A stretch of DNA of 64,000 nt from Sistotremastrum niveocremeum HHB9708 (lineage: Eukaryota; Basidiomycota; Agaricomycetes; Sistotremastrales; Sistotremastraceae). Shown piece by piece: positions 10,898 through 23,699 of this stretch. The notes under the pieces were generated by a model. It saw only the letters and a list, made by a program, of their open reading frames with translations, was not told where the DNA came from and ran no database searches. Positions within the stretch are counted from its first letter, which is position 1, and the number at the start of each line of letters is the position of its first letter. The stretch spans positions 192,621 to 256,620 of the forward strand of contig KV419441.1 in the NCBI GenBank assembly GCA_001630475.1, in the 5' to 3' direction. Position numbers and translations under genes: made by a program.

Positions 10898-12957
10898 GAC
10901 TAGTTGTGTCGTTTGAGTAACAAGATGGTAGGATGGAAGACAGGAGTGCGAGGCAATTCGGGCACGACGCGTCGCGTAATGACCAACATATCACATGACC
11001 CATGCATGTGACCAGACGTAATGCAGCAACAAATATTAACATGCCCTTCGGCCGATGACCATGCTTGCAGGTTTGCTGTAAGTACTTTGGTACATGTACG
11101 AAGATTCCTACTGAGAGCTAGACAAAAGCGTCGAAAGGGAGAAGAAAAAAGAACGAAATGGGAGAGCAGCAAGTTCTGAGGAAGTACGCGCGCTCTAGGG
11201 AATGCCTTCAGAATGGGGAGAATTGATTGCAGATATTTCAGAATCCAGACAAAGAGCTTCGAGCCTTGATATACGGGAGTGATAATTTGAACTGGAAAGG
11301 AAATCACTGTCGGCCTCAGGTCAGGAGTCAAGTCAAAAGAAGGAAGAATGAAGAATGAACATACAGAGCCGCAACCTTGTATATCCTGACATTCAAGTAG
11401 ACGAGACAGGAATCCAGACCTTCGACATAACCTACATATCGGGTTGGACGAAGGGGTTTGGAGTCATGAGACACCGATAAAGTAACAAGATTTCATGTAG
11501 TCTCCGATAACTGGAAATTGGACCGACGCGCTTTGATATGTTGAAAAGTCGACAGGGGTAAGCCGATGTCTCGAGAAAGGGGGTATTCCTGACCAAAAAC
11601 TGAGACCTGGACCTTTTATTCAGTCATTGCGATCTCAATGACGATGACAGATACCAGAATCTGGGGTCGATCATGGCTATGCTGGGTCACATACGACGAC
11701 AACCGTTAGAAATTAAAGGGCTCTTCTGCATGTACCAGTTAACAACGGTCTAGCAAAAGCGTGGGGCGATTGCATGAAATGGGCTGCCCAAGGTTTCCAG
11801 GCTTCGTGACTTGCGATGATTCTGATGGCATGAACTGGATTAGCGAAGACGCGGCATTGTAGCTAGTGATGAATACGTGGATCTTTCAAGCAGTAATGAG
11901 CTAAACTGTCGTCTTGATCATTCATATTACGACGTACGTGTGGAGCTGGTCGAGAGCCGAGCCTGACTCAAGTCCTCGTTCGAGAATTGAGGTGGACGAA
12001 AGAATGGAACGGGAGGCAGAGATCGGCCATGCACGAGATGGAGTTGCATTACTTCTACCGAGGCGGTAGTGGAATGAAGGAGATTCTTGATTCATCCTCA
12101 GCGTTCCTTCAATTGACCGCAGACTGTCAGTCAGGTGATCGACGACCATTTTAAGGGAAACCGTACGATGAAGCCCTGAGATCCAGGAATGGATTTCGGG
12201 TTGCATTGACAGAAAGAAGTGGTAATTAAGGCTGAGGAGAGGCCAACCGCTGAAACATTGCCGAGTTTCAAACGTGAAACTTTTCGCAACGAAGCGACTA
12301 CTTTTAAGCCGTTAGCTGAACGACCTTAAGCAATAATATTCCAGTGTAATTTGACGAACCATCAAAAGGACGGACGTCCAAAACCTGCTGATAGCAGACG
12401 CCCCTCAGGACTCGGAGAAACTCGATCACCCCAACAGCCACTTCGTATCGCATGAACATGAATTATGGAAAGTGATAGGACCAGCCATTCAAGCACATAC
12501 CACGGACCGTTTGGACCATTTGTCTGGTGCCGTCCTTCGTCTGACTTGTCAAATGATAATAGTGATATCTCGAAGTCGAATGGCTGCCAGTGACAGAGAG
12601 GCTCGCGAAGCAGCCCCAAAAATTGCAAAAGAACTCTCTTGATGAAATTGAGCGATATAATCCATCTATTTTTGTGTTCAGCTCACTATGTATGTTACCA
12701 AGGGGGAAAGAGACAGACCTCAAGGTTAGCAATCCAGATTGAACGAGTCAGTGCGGAAACAGAAGTCGGAGTTATGGACCACCATCCCAGGTTCTTCCCC
12801 AACATCGATCATCCAGCATTGCATTCAGCAACGGTGCAACCGGTCGTATCGCTACAATACAATACCCACTTGACTACTCCCTCGAATGAATTGCCTGTCA
12901 ACGACTATCGTCAATCAATCCATGTCCCATAAGCTTTGCAGCTCCGCGAATCGTCCT
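10898..12957. other. No recognisable gene
   Basis: About 2 kb with only short, unrelated open frames on both strands. No family resemblance, array or terminal repeat was recognised. Confidence 0.45.
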
Positions 12958-13120
12958 TCTCATCCTGCTTCATCCCCCCATGTCAGAGGGAGGTGGACAC
13001 TGGCGAGGAGCATTGGGGGTGGGAGTTCTCCTACCACAGAATCCGCCTTAATTGTGCCGAGGTGGTAAAATAGGACGGCTTCTGCACCCAAGACCAAGAT
13101 CTCCTCGCTCAGGATAACCC
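12958..13120 (+). repeat. Third copy of the gap-flanking repeat
   Basis: It matches 3982-4145 in the same orientation, with scattered substitutions and small indels (TGGTAAAATAGGACGG against TGGACAAATAGGATGG). Similarity starts further upstream, near 12930. On the minus strand an open frame of 73 codons (12960-13181) contains ILSEEILVLGAEA, the peptide shared with the other copies. Confidence 0.85.
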
Positions 13121-15198
13121 GTACTTCTGACTGCAAGTTGGCGACCATTATTGGCGGAACCGTTCCAGTTGTAAGGTCCATGCCTACAACGCTCAGCCAT
13201 CACTTCAAGTTCCATGGCTGTCTAGACCTGACACTTCCTGGAGTGATCACGAGAGTCAGACTTTGGTCGTGTCAGGTCCCCGTCTCAGAATTGCTATGTC
13301 CGATATGTGTTGCCCGCCGAACGGCGGTGAGTGCTTTCTTTCTCTCCGTTCGACCCAGTTGATAATATTTTCCTCAATTCGTCCCTCGAAACGGGCTCTC
13401 GTTCCAGGGGACTCCGCTGCTGAAAGTTTGACGTACTTCATCGTTCATCCTTGTCTTCTCGTTCTCGTAATATATTGTTGCTTTTAATCTCTCAAAAATT
13501 TGATGCTTCGGATTGTCTCGAGCTTGGGCGTCGGCAGGCGATTGAGAAAGAAAAGAAAACTTGCAGGCTGCGAACGCAGGAGATGATCAAGATGATATCG
13601 TGACCTATCGTAAAAGCGATGCAGAGTCAAAAAGAGAGGAGATGGGAAGGCTCGACCGCTGAGTTGCTCGATAAGCATAATTGACGAGGATGCCGTAGCA
13701 AAATATAGTGTACCCTGTTGTGTACGCCGGACCATAGTCTCTACTCTTCGCTGTCAGATGCTCCCCCACAAGCTGCTGACTCGGAAGGCGATATAATTTG
13801 ACGCCAGATGGTCTCAGATTAGACGGAAGCAGAAATAGCGGAGCTATAAATAGAACCGGGCCGGCGAGAAGATCGAGACAAGCCTGGGAAAGTGAATGCT
13901 TGGCGTCACCAACACTTGCCAACATAGAACTGACATATCCACATTTAGCGTCAGTCTGCAAACCAGCAAAGGGGCCCACCCGTATCCTTTCACAATTGAA
14001 TTTTCTGCTCCAGTCATCGCCAGAAAGCGCTTGGTCGGCCGGGGAGCACGTACTCGGTTGAGTGGTGGCAGGGCTCTGTTTGCTATGCATTAAGTTGCCC
14101 CAAAAGTACCGGAGACTCTGTTCATCATTGTGGCCAACAGGCGTGCTCTCTTTTTTATTCACATCACATATAATATGCATGAGAAGATCAGCGTGTGATC
14201 CCAGTGGTCCTAGATGTAAGAACTAGCAACATTAATCTAGCCCGAGATTCGCAAACAATGGGGCCCATTGAGACACTCTATGCAAAAAGATCTCGAAAAG
14301 ACAGCGCAGAGTTGTCCACAACAAGACATCCAGCAGAAACAGAGCAGGGGACAGTCACGCGGTGGTCTGAGCAATGGCACGTCCCCAACCACCTCGCGTA
14401 TAAATACAGCGCGGAGACTGATGTGATGGAGTCCCCGCGAGGACTAAGTAGGATATGTGTCTCAACTTCATTGACTGCCGACCACAGCCCAATGGCCTAT
14501 CGCATCCATCAACGTTTGCAGCCGTCCATGTGCCATGGGTTTGACGTGGAGACAAATGCACATATCATGAAAGGGAACAGTCCTAGGGAGTCGACACGAG
14601 CGAGTACATGCATGTCGGTGGAGGCAGGAGAGGTCGACGTATTGCACAGACTAATCGAGAGTCTAACGAGCGTTGAAAAGCTAAACATCTGAATTCCTTT
14701 GGAATACTCAATCATGAGCCTAAAATTGTCATGACGGATCGTATCGTGCTCACAGTATAGCATTCTCGACGATTCAGTCTTTCGATGATACTTGAGGCGC
14801 GTGGGTTCCGGTATCCCCTTTCAATATCACTTTTATCTGCGGTCATAAGATTCAGATTTTGTGAGTGGATGATGAAAAAGTGCGACGCACCTCAAAACTC
14901 GTCCAGACCTCGTCGCGTACGAAGAAAAACCAGAATGCGAAGCCACCTCTGGAAGTCCAGCAGCGACAAATCTGATCTCACACTACAGCCATAGAGGTCG
15001 GTCTATCAGTCCAAGCAGGATGTGTGAAGGGAAAGAGCTCACCCTACTACACAATGGAGTCGCCGAACGATATGCTATTCTGGTAAACGTCAGTCTTCCG
15101 ATGCTGTGGGTAAGAGATCAGGCTTATAGACTTCTACGATAGCCAGAAGAAACACTTGCCCATCATAGAGACCAGCTCATTCGCGAGCCGATTAATGG
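13121..15198. other. No recognisable gene
   Basis: Short open frames only. Nothing here could be joined by splice sites into a convincing protein. Confidence 0.45.
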
Positions 15199-16420
15199 TT
15201 GCAGAAATCGACATGGTTGCTGCACACCAGATTTCGGAACTCAACCTCGGACGGCGAACTTGAAGATGACCACGACCTTGACGACACAGAACTTCAAGCA
15301 ATCGGTTTTCTATATTCCACAAACTCGCTGTTTCATCGAAAGCTGGCCGACCGGTCTATGAAGATTGATTTGAGACGGTCATCACTCACCTCCATTTATT
15401 CGCCCCAGATTTTACCGCGATGCAGCCTATGGTCCAGCAAGTCGACGAGTCGGTATGCTCTTCGCGTCTCACTTTGCATAGCGCTGACCGGATCTCTCAT
15501 ATCAGCCTGGATATGTCGCAGTTTCTAGCATTCTGGTCGTGCTAACTATAAACTGTCAACTTTGTTCAACATCCATAGAACCGCGTCGGAAGCCACCTAC
15601 TTGGTCGAGCGATAAAGGCCCATCTTCCGTCTCATGTCGTGCACAGACGCTGCGGTGTCAGAACGAAGAAAAGAAGAGACCCAATCTGATTTTCAATGGA
15701 ATGTGATGTTACAGTGCTGTATGGCGTCGCACTTTGATTCGCCGCAAAAGCATCTTGTGGCGATTCTTCAAACCTGATGCACGGCATTGGTCCTTCGGCG
15801 GAAGCAAATAAGACGATATCAGAGATCGATTCTCTCTGGTCAGTCAGCACTAGACATCTTTTGCACTACGATCTGACTTCATAATCACCAGAGTCCCCGA
15901 AGGGCGAGACTGCCGAAGTCATGCGTGATCATGAGCCCATCTTGTCTTGCCTTCCCCCTGCGCAATCGAATTAATCAATTCGAAGCATACGGTCTTCCAT
16001 CGTAATCCGTGTACACGTATTACTAGACTTGACTGGAGGATCCAAGCCTTGACGATGACGATGAAAGAGTCCGGCGCTCTCGTTCTTCGATGCGGCAGGT
16101 TTCCTTCAAGAGCATACCGAGCGCTTTCCACATCAAAGCGGAGGTGGGCCTCGTGGAGTCGCTGGCGGTACCTGGGAACGCAGTGGATTCTTTGGCCCCT
16201 GTCAATCGTGGCACTAACAATTCGGTGCGTTTATATGCTCTCATGTTGAGTTCGATCTTCTAACTAGTATACAGAACGTCGAGTTCGAAGTTTCCCATTA
16301 CACCCTTTTGAACTCGAGTCGACTCTGCGAGCGAGAACCCAAGGCTCGGGCAGCACTGTCGTGGATAGTCAGACTTTCCAATTGCTGAGCCTCCGTTTTA
16401 TTTCTCCCTCGGCAAGGTGA
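15199..16420 (+). other. Possible multi-exon gene or its remains
   Basis: Several plus-strand stretches look coding: an acidic SDGELEDDHDLDDTELQ stretch near 15243-15300, and a longer one from about 16040 to 16218 containing DPSLDDDDERVRRSRSS, SFKSIPSAFHIKAE and ESLAVPGNAVDSLAPV. The latter ends at a GTGCGT donor and resumes after TATACAG at 16275 with NVEFEVSHYTLLNSS. I could not find a start codon or one consistent chain of splice sites linking all pieces, so it is either an unmodelled gene or a decayed one. No domain is recognised. Confidence 0.3.
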
Positions 16421-17812
16421 GCGCTTGCTCTTTGAAGCTCATAACGTATCAAAGAATTTAACGAAGAGCCCACAGAGACTCTTTCTACGACAGCCTCAAT
16501 CATGCATCTTTCATAACATCTTCATACCTTCTCTGCATTTAGCCTTCGTGATGGATTGTCTCCCGCTTATCAGCATCGCGATATTGGATTTTACTTAAGG
16601 ACTCACTCCCTGATCATGTGCGATGTCGGCGAAGTGGTATGCGGAGTTAGCGATCTCAGAAAATTGCAAGATTCGGAAAAAAATTAGTCATGTAGGTTTT
16701 CAGCGTTACCGCGTCTGCACTCTGCTTTATCTTACCGCAGGATATCTGCTACAACTATCAACGTAGACGAACAGGAATTTTCGCAATGAATCAAACATAA
16801 TACCATCTCGACAGCACGGCTCTCTTGGTGAGGATTCGAAATAAGGTCTTTCCAGGAGCATGACGGTTCAGGTGATCATTATGACCGAGGCATGTATTGG
16901 TGCGATAACAGGTCGATTGTGTAGTTAAGACTTTAACAACTATCATTCGTGCTAGGTCTGTTGCGGACGAGTCCATTCGCAGTGCTGCCATTTCTCAACG
17001 ACGTTCAGCACAAATACGACACCGTTATCTGGAAGTCTATAACGGGGCCTTGCCGTAAGATCGCACTGGTGAAAAGTACATCTGGAACTTCGACATACAG
17101 CTAAGCTACCCATGCCGTCCTCATTTGATAAGGGATATTGTGCGCCAATCATGATAGACGACGAGACTCCCTCTGTCCGTCCGTCGAATTCAGTGCCCAA
17201 AAAACTATCTCTGACCTGTGGCCTTGCAGGACGACCGTGACCAGTATCCTTGCCCATTTGTCAGATACGAGAAAAACCCAGAGATGTATCCTGGCCTACC
17301 GATGAAGGGAAAGTTTGCTCGACCAGCGAAACGCGAAGGAGAGGCGAGGATAAACATATCGCGTCAGTGCTCTGTCACCATCGGAACCTCATGGCGTACA
17401 TAATATTGACTGTGTTCTCGTTTCTAGTAGTCCCGTTCTCTACTCCTTCGGCACGTCTTCATGACTATGCGCCGCCCCGTTCCCGCCAGCTTCGTCTACA
17501 GATAACTGACGACGATGCTGCCATTGATTATAACACTCGACGAACAGTCGTCTGTCCCTTGTCCCTTACCGAACTGATCGTTCCATCCCTTAGGTTCTCC
17601 GACCGATCCCATAGCTGAAAAGAGATGCAGTATGCAGCAGCGATGTTGATTACGTGTAGATGTTGGAGATACATACAATAGATGTTTGCGTGAGGGTCAA
17701 GCATGAACTGAGAACTCACCTGAATGTTCGGTCACGTGATGGCTGTGACGTGATGCGTAACAGGGTCTGGTGTTTGTATGTGTGTACGTGTTTCCTCAAG
17801 TCGAACTTGAAC
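16421..17812. other. No recognisable gene; 5' flank of F-box-like paralogue B
   Basis: Short open frames only, none supported by splice sites or family resemblance. Confidence 0.45.
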
Positions 17813-19497
17813 ATGGACCTCGACACGGACGACCTCGACAGGGACCTCGACAGGGACACAGCGCAACCAGCGACTGTGGCCGTCTATCGAGGGTTCTCTG
17901 ATCTGCCGGCCGAGATGATAGCTATGATCATCGATTATTCAGACACGCTAGAGCTGCAGAACGACGAAGGGGGAACGAAAAGATTAGCATGGGCCTTCAC
18001 CTGGACTCGGATGTGCGTGCTCACTCCTGACAAGTCCTTTTGAATCTTGCTCACGATTTTTGCAGTAATTCCCATACTAGAGATGTCGCCATAGCGCATC
18101 GAAGTATGTGGTCGACGGTGTACCTGCACCATTCACCCCCCCTCATCGACATGTTCCTCACCCGTTCTCGTTACAAGATCTTTCATGATCTCGTCGCTTT
18201 CCTTAACACGGGAGCCTGCAGTACCAACAACAAGAAACACAAATTGAAGCGATGGACCCAGTTCTTCCAAGAGGATTTGGACAAAATCGTTTCGCTTAAA
18301 ATACAAATCGAGAGCAGCTGGGAGAATCATCCAATGGCGCTGGCTTTGCAGCGCACCCCGGCCCCACTCCTGCATACGTTCGGACTTACTCTCGATCACG
18401 CCAGCACAATGCAATTCGACTTCACCTCCCTCTTCAATTCCCAGGCTCCCCTCATTCAGAACGCTCTTATTTATACGGGTCAGGCCTACAACACCTCCGT
18501 CTTACCGTCCCTAGAAGATTTTTCTCTGCGAATTGGCCCCTTGAATTATAACATCCTCCTCGATAACCTTGCCACCAATCCCATGGTCAAAACGATCTCT
18601 CTTGTGGGACAGAAAGCATGGATTCAATCCCCGCTACCTCCACATCTCCTTCACACTCTATCACTTCCAAATCTCGAAAGCCTCTTAATCAAGCAGATGA
18701 CCTCTGACAGAGCAAAACACCTCATTTCCAATCTCGACCTCCCCTCCCTCACAAGTCTCATTGTCCAGGAAATAATGGTGTCAGATCTCGAAGACCCCGA
18801 AACTCCCGTCCTTTCCGTCTCCGACGCACTCCCCTGTCTCAGCCATCTCGCTGAAAATTGGTTAGATCTGAGCTTTTCGCCACAGTCATTCGCACTTCAG
18901 ATGGGAGGATATAGCTACGTCACCCGGTGGACAACGAACAACATCCCCCTGTCCTCCATCGTGGACAGCATCTGCCAGGTCTTCCAACTACTGGACGAAG
19001 AACACGCTTTGTATCCCAAGGCTACTCGCCTCACTATTGTCAATCACGTCACTCCACCGGACGAAGATATAGATATGAGCGATGTTTCTCATGCTGAGTC
19101 TCTTCTTCCAGTCAAAAAGCGGACGAGGAAGCCGGTGCAGGCACCACGCATGGAGGTCAAGGATTTCGAATACCTCGTTGCTTCTGCCTTCAATGTTTTC
19201 AGTTCAGTGGAGATTCTTGAAGTTGCAGGGTTCGCGATCCCGGTCATTGACGTTCTTCTTGGGGCTCGCTCGGACAACACTTCCGAAGACTCAGACAACA
19301 AATCCGAAGACTCAGACGACCCCTCGGACGAGCTTTTTCTTCCAAACTTGCAACACGTGGAGCTGAAACTTGTGGCTGGGTCAAATGAGGAACCAAAGTA
19401 TGATTACGACTCTCTGATCGAACTGATGAACATGGAGAATCGAGAAGGGATACAGGTTTCCGTGCCGCAGACTACCTCCGACGAGCCATCTTCTTGA
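17813..19497 (+). CDS. F-box-like family protein, paralogue B
   Basis: Exons 17813-18012 and 18066-19497 give 543 residues. The ATG at 17813 was chosen because it opens an acidic DLDTDDLDRDLDRD leader followed by the F-box-like segment GFSDLPAEMIAMIIDY (about residues 30-45). The intron begins GTGCGTGC and ends TTTTGCAG. Conserved downstream blocks are VAIAHRSMWSTVYL, ALQRTPAPLLHTFGLTLDH, GGYSYVTRW and ATRLTIVN. Near residue 460 there is a short tandem of DNTSEDSD/NKSEDSDD units, longer than in paralogue A. Inferred role: SCF-type substrate adaptor; no LRR or WD repeats are evident. It sits inside the duplicated block whose other copy is paralogue A. Confidence 0.88.
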
Positions 19498-21570
19498 TCC
19501 GCTTTTCATTTTTTTTTTCCTTTTTACTGCTTTTAGTCCTGTATCCGTTTCGCTGCAATTCGATTTGTAACACCAATTTTATTGGAACTTTTGATGCTCC
19601 AGCGCTTGTTGACACAGTTGCAGTAATTGCACAAATATTCGAGCATACTCTGACTGCCGAGCGAAACGCGCCCATTGACATGGTGGCAGAGCCCCTTGGT
19701 CCGAGTAATCAACTGTGAACCCCGAGAGCTAGCTATGCAGCGTAAATTGCAATAATAATGCAAGTGTATGGTGACCCACCTAAAGTATCGTCATCATTCA
19801 ATTGACCACATCAGAAGATACGGCGCAGCTGAGATCTGGCGGTTTCGTACCCTCGTCGCTCTCCAACCATATGAATGATTGCTCGGGATTCCGAATGATG
19901 CCACGCTGCTTCATGTCTCCCTCCAACTCGCCCACATCCCGGACTATCTCCTTATCGACCTAGCCGCAGTAAACGCGGGTTTCGGACGGTTTTGTGCTGG
20001 CGTTCGAAAGTGCGGCAGCCTCAGTGCTCCTTTCCCTGACTATACGAATACGTTGTATCAGTACATGTACATGACGCACAAGAGGGGAGCGAACGAACTA
20101 ACCTCGGAGAATGTCAAGAGGTGATTCTTCGCGATTTTTCTCCAAATTTCTTGGTAGTGTTGGACGGACGCGAGTACGGACCACGGACCCTTCGATTGCT
20201 TCGTGCTCTCCCTTTTCTGCACGGGAGAAGTCATTCGTGAATTGATGGACGTTGGAGATAGGTGCTCGTGAATCACCGCGTGGGGTTGAATCCCCATTCT
20301 TTTGCGGCGGATGGTGAAGACGTCGGAGGATCAGTTGCGGAAAAGAATATGCGCAAGACACCGCAGTAAAGGGGACATTCGTTCTAGGACTTGCACACGC
20401 TGTCGTTGCAGGCAACAAAACCGCAGACATCGTTGAGCGCTCGAACGCTGACGTGATGGGTAAAGAAGGATCGCAGAATCGTGGAAGGCTTGAGAGCAAC
20501 TTCCATAAACACATGGGTTGAAAATGATGATCAGGACGGAGTATCCGGAGATCGAGCACATGCTTGGGGCGATAGTCTGTGGAGGATGCGTAACCTCCGC
20601 GGGCGTGATGCTATGCGACTCCAAACCGTCATGGGCAAGTTGCACCGGCCGACCACATCGATGGAGTAATTTTCTCTTTCTGCTTGCCACCGTCTCTCAA
20701 TGCACCAAAAGAGTCGAAATTGAAGGAGAGAGGACACTAATCCTTGATGGCTTCAGTGAAACATATTAGGATAAATGCTCGACGATTCTCACCGGAAATC
20801 CTTAGAGTCATGGGTATCAATCGCGCATCAGTACCGATCGACCACAGTTAAACCCAGTCGACCAAAGCAGACATCATCAGCATCAAGGAGGCGTCGCGCC
20901 GCCTTTTCCTCCTGAGAATTTTGGGGCGTGCACTGGACGCTCATTTTGTGAGGCAGATTCAGAATGAGATCGTCTAGATACGCGCTACAAAGAGCGTGCC
21001 TGCGCGGGGTGCAAGTGGCTCCCTGGAATATTCTTGTCGCTCTCTCACTGCTGCTCTGCACTCAATCAAGCACTTGACGAGTTAATCTCGGACTTTGATT
21101 TGGTACCACCAGGAGCTTGTCTATTGCGTTGTCGAGGCAGGACGGTTTCTGACTTGAATCGAAGGAGTGATGGCCGTTCCGCTGTGGTTGTAGAATTGAG
21201 ATCGACATCCGCGAGGTTGATACTGAAGACGATTGCGCTTTGCTCCAGGTCTGAGAGACTCTGAGTGTTGAGTCCCCCAGATTCGCAATCTCGGGGGCTT
21301 CGAGACGGTTTTTTGTCCAGCATGGTAGCACCGTTACGCTGGTCTCGAATACGCTGGTTATCCAGAGCCGATGGGCATCAGTTTTCATTGTTTTCTGCGT
21401 TGATGAGGTGAATGTGAGCTCACCAAGTGCTGTTAACAGAGAAAAAGCTCCAACGCTTTCGAAATATCCACGATTGTAAGCAGGGAGTAAACGGCGGCAT
21501 GCAAGCAACTTCCTGTAGTCGAGTAGGGTTTCGAGTCTTTCGACTGTCCGACTCAGAGGGCGATTGATGA
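18359..21570 (+). repeat. Right copy of the ~3-kb segmental duplication
   Basis: Collinear with 1-3035 from inside the F-box gene through about 2 kb of downstream DNA. Coding parts are better conserved than the flank. The copies lie about 18.3 kb apart in the same orientation. Confidence 0.85.
19668..19966. other. ~300-bp segment present only in the right duplicate copy
   Basis: Between GAGCGAAACGCG and AAACGCGGGTTTCGG this copy holds about 300 bases with no counterpart near 1275-1300 of the left copy. No terminal inverted repeat or clear target duplication was found, so insertion here and deletion in the left copy are both possible. Confidence 0.6.
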
Positions 21571-21962
21571 CACAGCGGACGGCACACAAAAATCCAAAGA
21601 TATAATACTGCGACTGCGATGAGGTTCTGTCTTATGAATTCAGTCTATACTCACTGAGATTCTTCTATGATGATGGGCATAATGTCCACGTATTCCTGAA
21701 AAAACCCGATATTCTCATCACTTTCTCCATTCAATAAAGAGACACAAGCTCGAAGTATTCGCACCATAGACTTTGAGGAAATTTATGCTGGCATCGCTGT
21801 GTGATTAGAAAAGCAAGGTTCGCAGCCGTCAACGTTACGACAAAGCAGAACAAAAGAGGCGCCCATACAAGCTTCAACTTGAACCCGAACCGCGACGCCC
21901 TCGATTCCTGTAGTGGGTCCGCCTCGTCTTTCCTTCGCCGCCACCTTCGCCACCATTGCAAT
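21571..21962. other. 5' flank of the next F-box-like gene
   Basis: No gene is seen. No canonical TATA box is obvious upstream of the ATG at 21963. Confidence 0.4.
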
Positions 21963-23608
21963 ATGTTGGCCAAATTCGTTGACATTCCCATCGAGCTAGT
22001 CGAAGACGTTTTGAAGGGCCTCTTCGTCCAGGACATCATCAATCTAGGACAGGTATCTGTCGCATTTGTCTCTATGTGCCTCGAAACTCACGTACACTTA
22101 TCGCTGTTCCCAGACATGTCGTTATTTCAGACTGATCGTCACTGGGAGCAGATACGCCTTCCGAAACTCGTGTAACCTGGATATGGTCGCCCTTGCTGAG
22201 GACAGGTCCTTGGACAGCTTTTCCCCTTGGGAAATCTATTCCAGTGCCATCCGCTCCAAAATCATTGCTGAACGTATACGCAACGACTATCCACCTCTGC
22301 GACCGCGGCTGCATACCGTTTGTCAAGTGACTTCGGGACTTCATATATATGACATCCCGCGGTCCGCGATTTTCATCGCCGAACATCTCTTCATCTTCGA
22401 AAAGTCCGGGGCCTGGTACCTTAGGGATACCAGCGACTCCTCAGGCATATCCGTCCCACTCACCGATCGATATGACAAACTTTCGGAGCCGTGCGTACAG
22501 ATCTTGAAAGATCAAAGTGCGATGTACTTCGCATATTTCTCAAGAGTGGATCCTGACATCCAGGTCACTCCGACCACCGTTCGCCACCCCCCGAATCTCT
22601 ACGTTTTCAAGGTCTCGATCGCGAGAGAGACTTTTGGCCATAGGGAGCTTCTCGCTACGATTTACCCCCCAGAGCAAATCCGACGCCCTGAAGGTGATCA
22701 CCCAATGCTCTTCATGCGAGATAATATTGTTGCTTGTCATACGTCATCTGAGCTCGTGCTCTGTGATTGGAAGAAGAACACGGGAATCATTTTGAGTTTT
22801 TCCGACGAATCTGTGGGTTATATCTCCATACTCCTCAAGGGATCATTTATCTTACCAGTAGATGCAGGAGACTGTCCCATATATCATGGAAGACGGCGTT
22901 TTATTTCATCCCAGCCGAGAAGGGGTTGTCGTTCAGCTTGGTACATTCAGGAGTGACCCGGAGCCGCGACGTTCGTTCCTTGGCTTCATGGAACTTGAAA
23001 TTCCCGTCTCCATGCCTCCTCTCAACCCTGTTCATGAGACCTGGGAGAGCACTTGGCATGAATATTCGTGCCCGATCTCCTACGCCTTCTCCTTACACGA
23101 CATCCCTGGGTACTCTACCGTTCCATTGCCTCACCGCACCGTCACTTGTACCGGCGTTCGCGAACTCGGAGGAGAGCCAGTCATGGATTTGAGTATATTC
23201 TCACATTCCGAAGGACATGCTTTATGTGGGACCATATCACTCTCCACCTGGAAGCTAATCGCACCGCTCCATATACCATTTGCATACTCCGATCGCACAC
23301 TTTCCAAAGGCCACCAAAGAACAGTGACTGAAACTTGCATCACGACTGCCGGACCTCGTCTTGTTCACGTTCGTACCCATCGCGCCGAAGCCAAGGAAAT
23401 GCAAGTACTTCTTGGTCCCGACGATGGGGCGTTTGGATCCTGTTGGGTTAGCCTCGATGCCGAGGTTCTGCTTGAATACCTCGCAGAAGTCCGTCGGAAC
23501 CCAGAAGACTTTCTGACAGTCCACTCGATTAGGTTGTTGTCATTCGATGTTCGTCGGGGAAAGCTCTTGGTCTTTATCGGCAAAAATCTGCACATTATTC
23601 AGTACTGA
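21963..23608 (+). CDS. F-box-like domain protein (unrelated to paralogues A-C)
   Basis: Exons 21963-22052, 22114-22812 and 22868-23608 give 509 residues. Intron 1 (GTATCT..CCCAG) falls inside the F-box, and joining gives FVDIPIELVEDVLKG then QDIINLGQTCRYFRLIV, a classic N-terminal F-box-like pattern. Intron 2 (GTGGGT..GCAG, 55 nt) is needed because the frame changes at 22868. The remaining 450 residues are a long beta-rich region typical of many Agaricomycete F-box proteins of unknown target, with no WD or kelch repeats that I can see. It is probably a substrate adaptor of an SCF ubiquitin ligase. A broken piece of the Sld3-like gene lies just downstream. Confidence 0.85.
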
Positions 23609-23699
23609 AGCAAATGAATCCTGGCGAATAGGCTTCAAAAAGAACAATTACTGCATGCATGTTCCACTTTTGCTTGTCAAGTTTCTCCTCTCGAACCTT

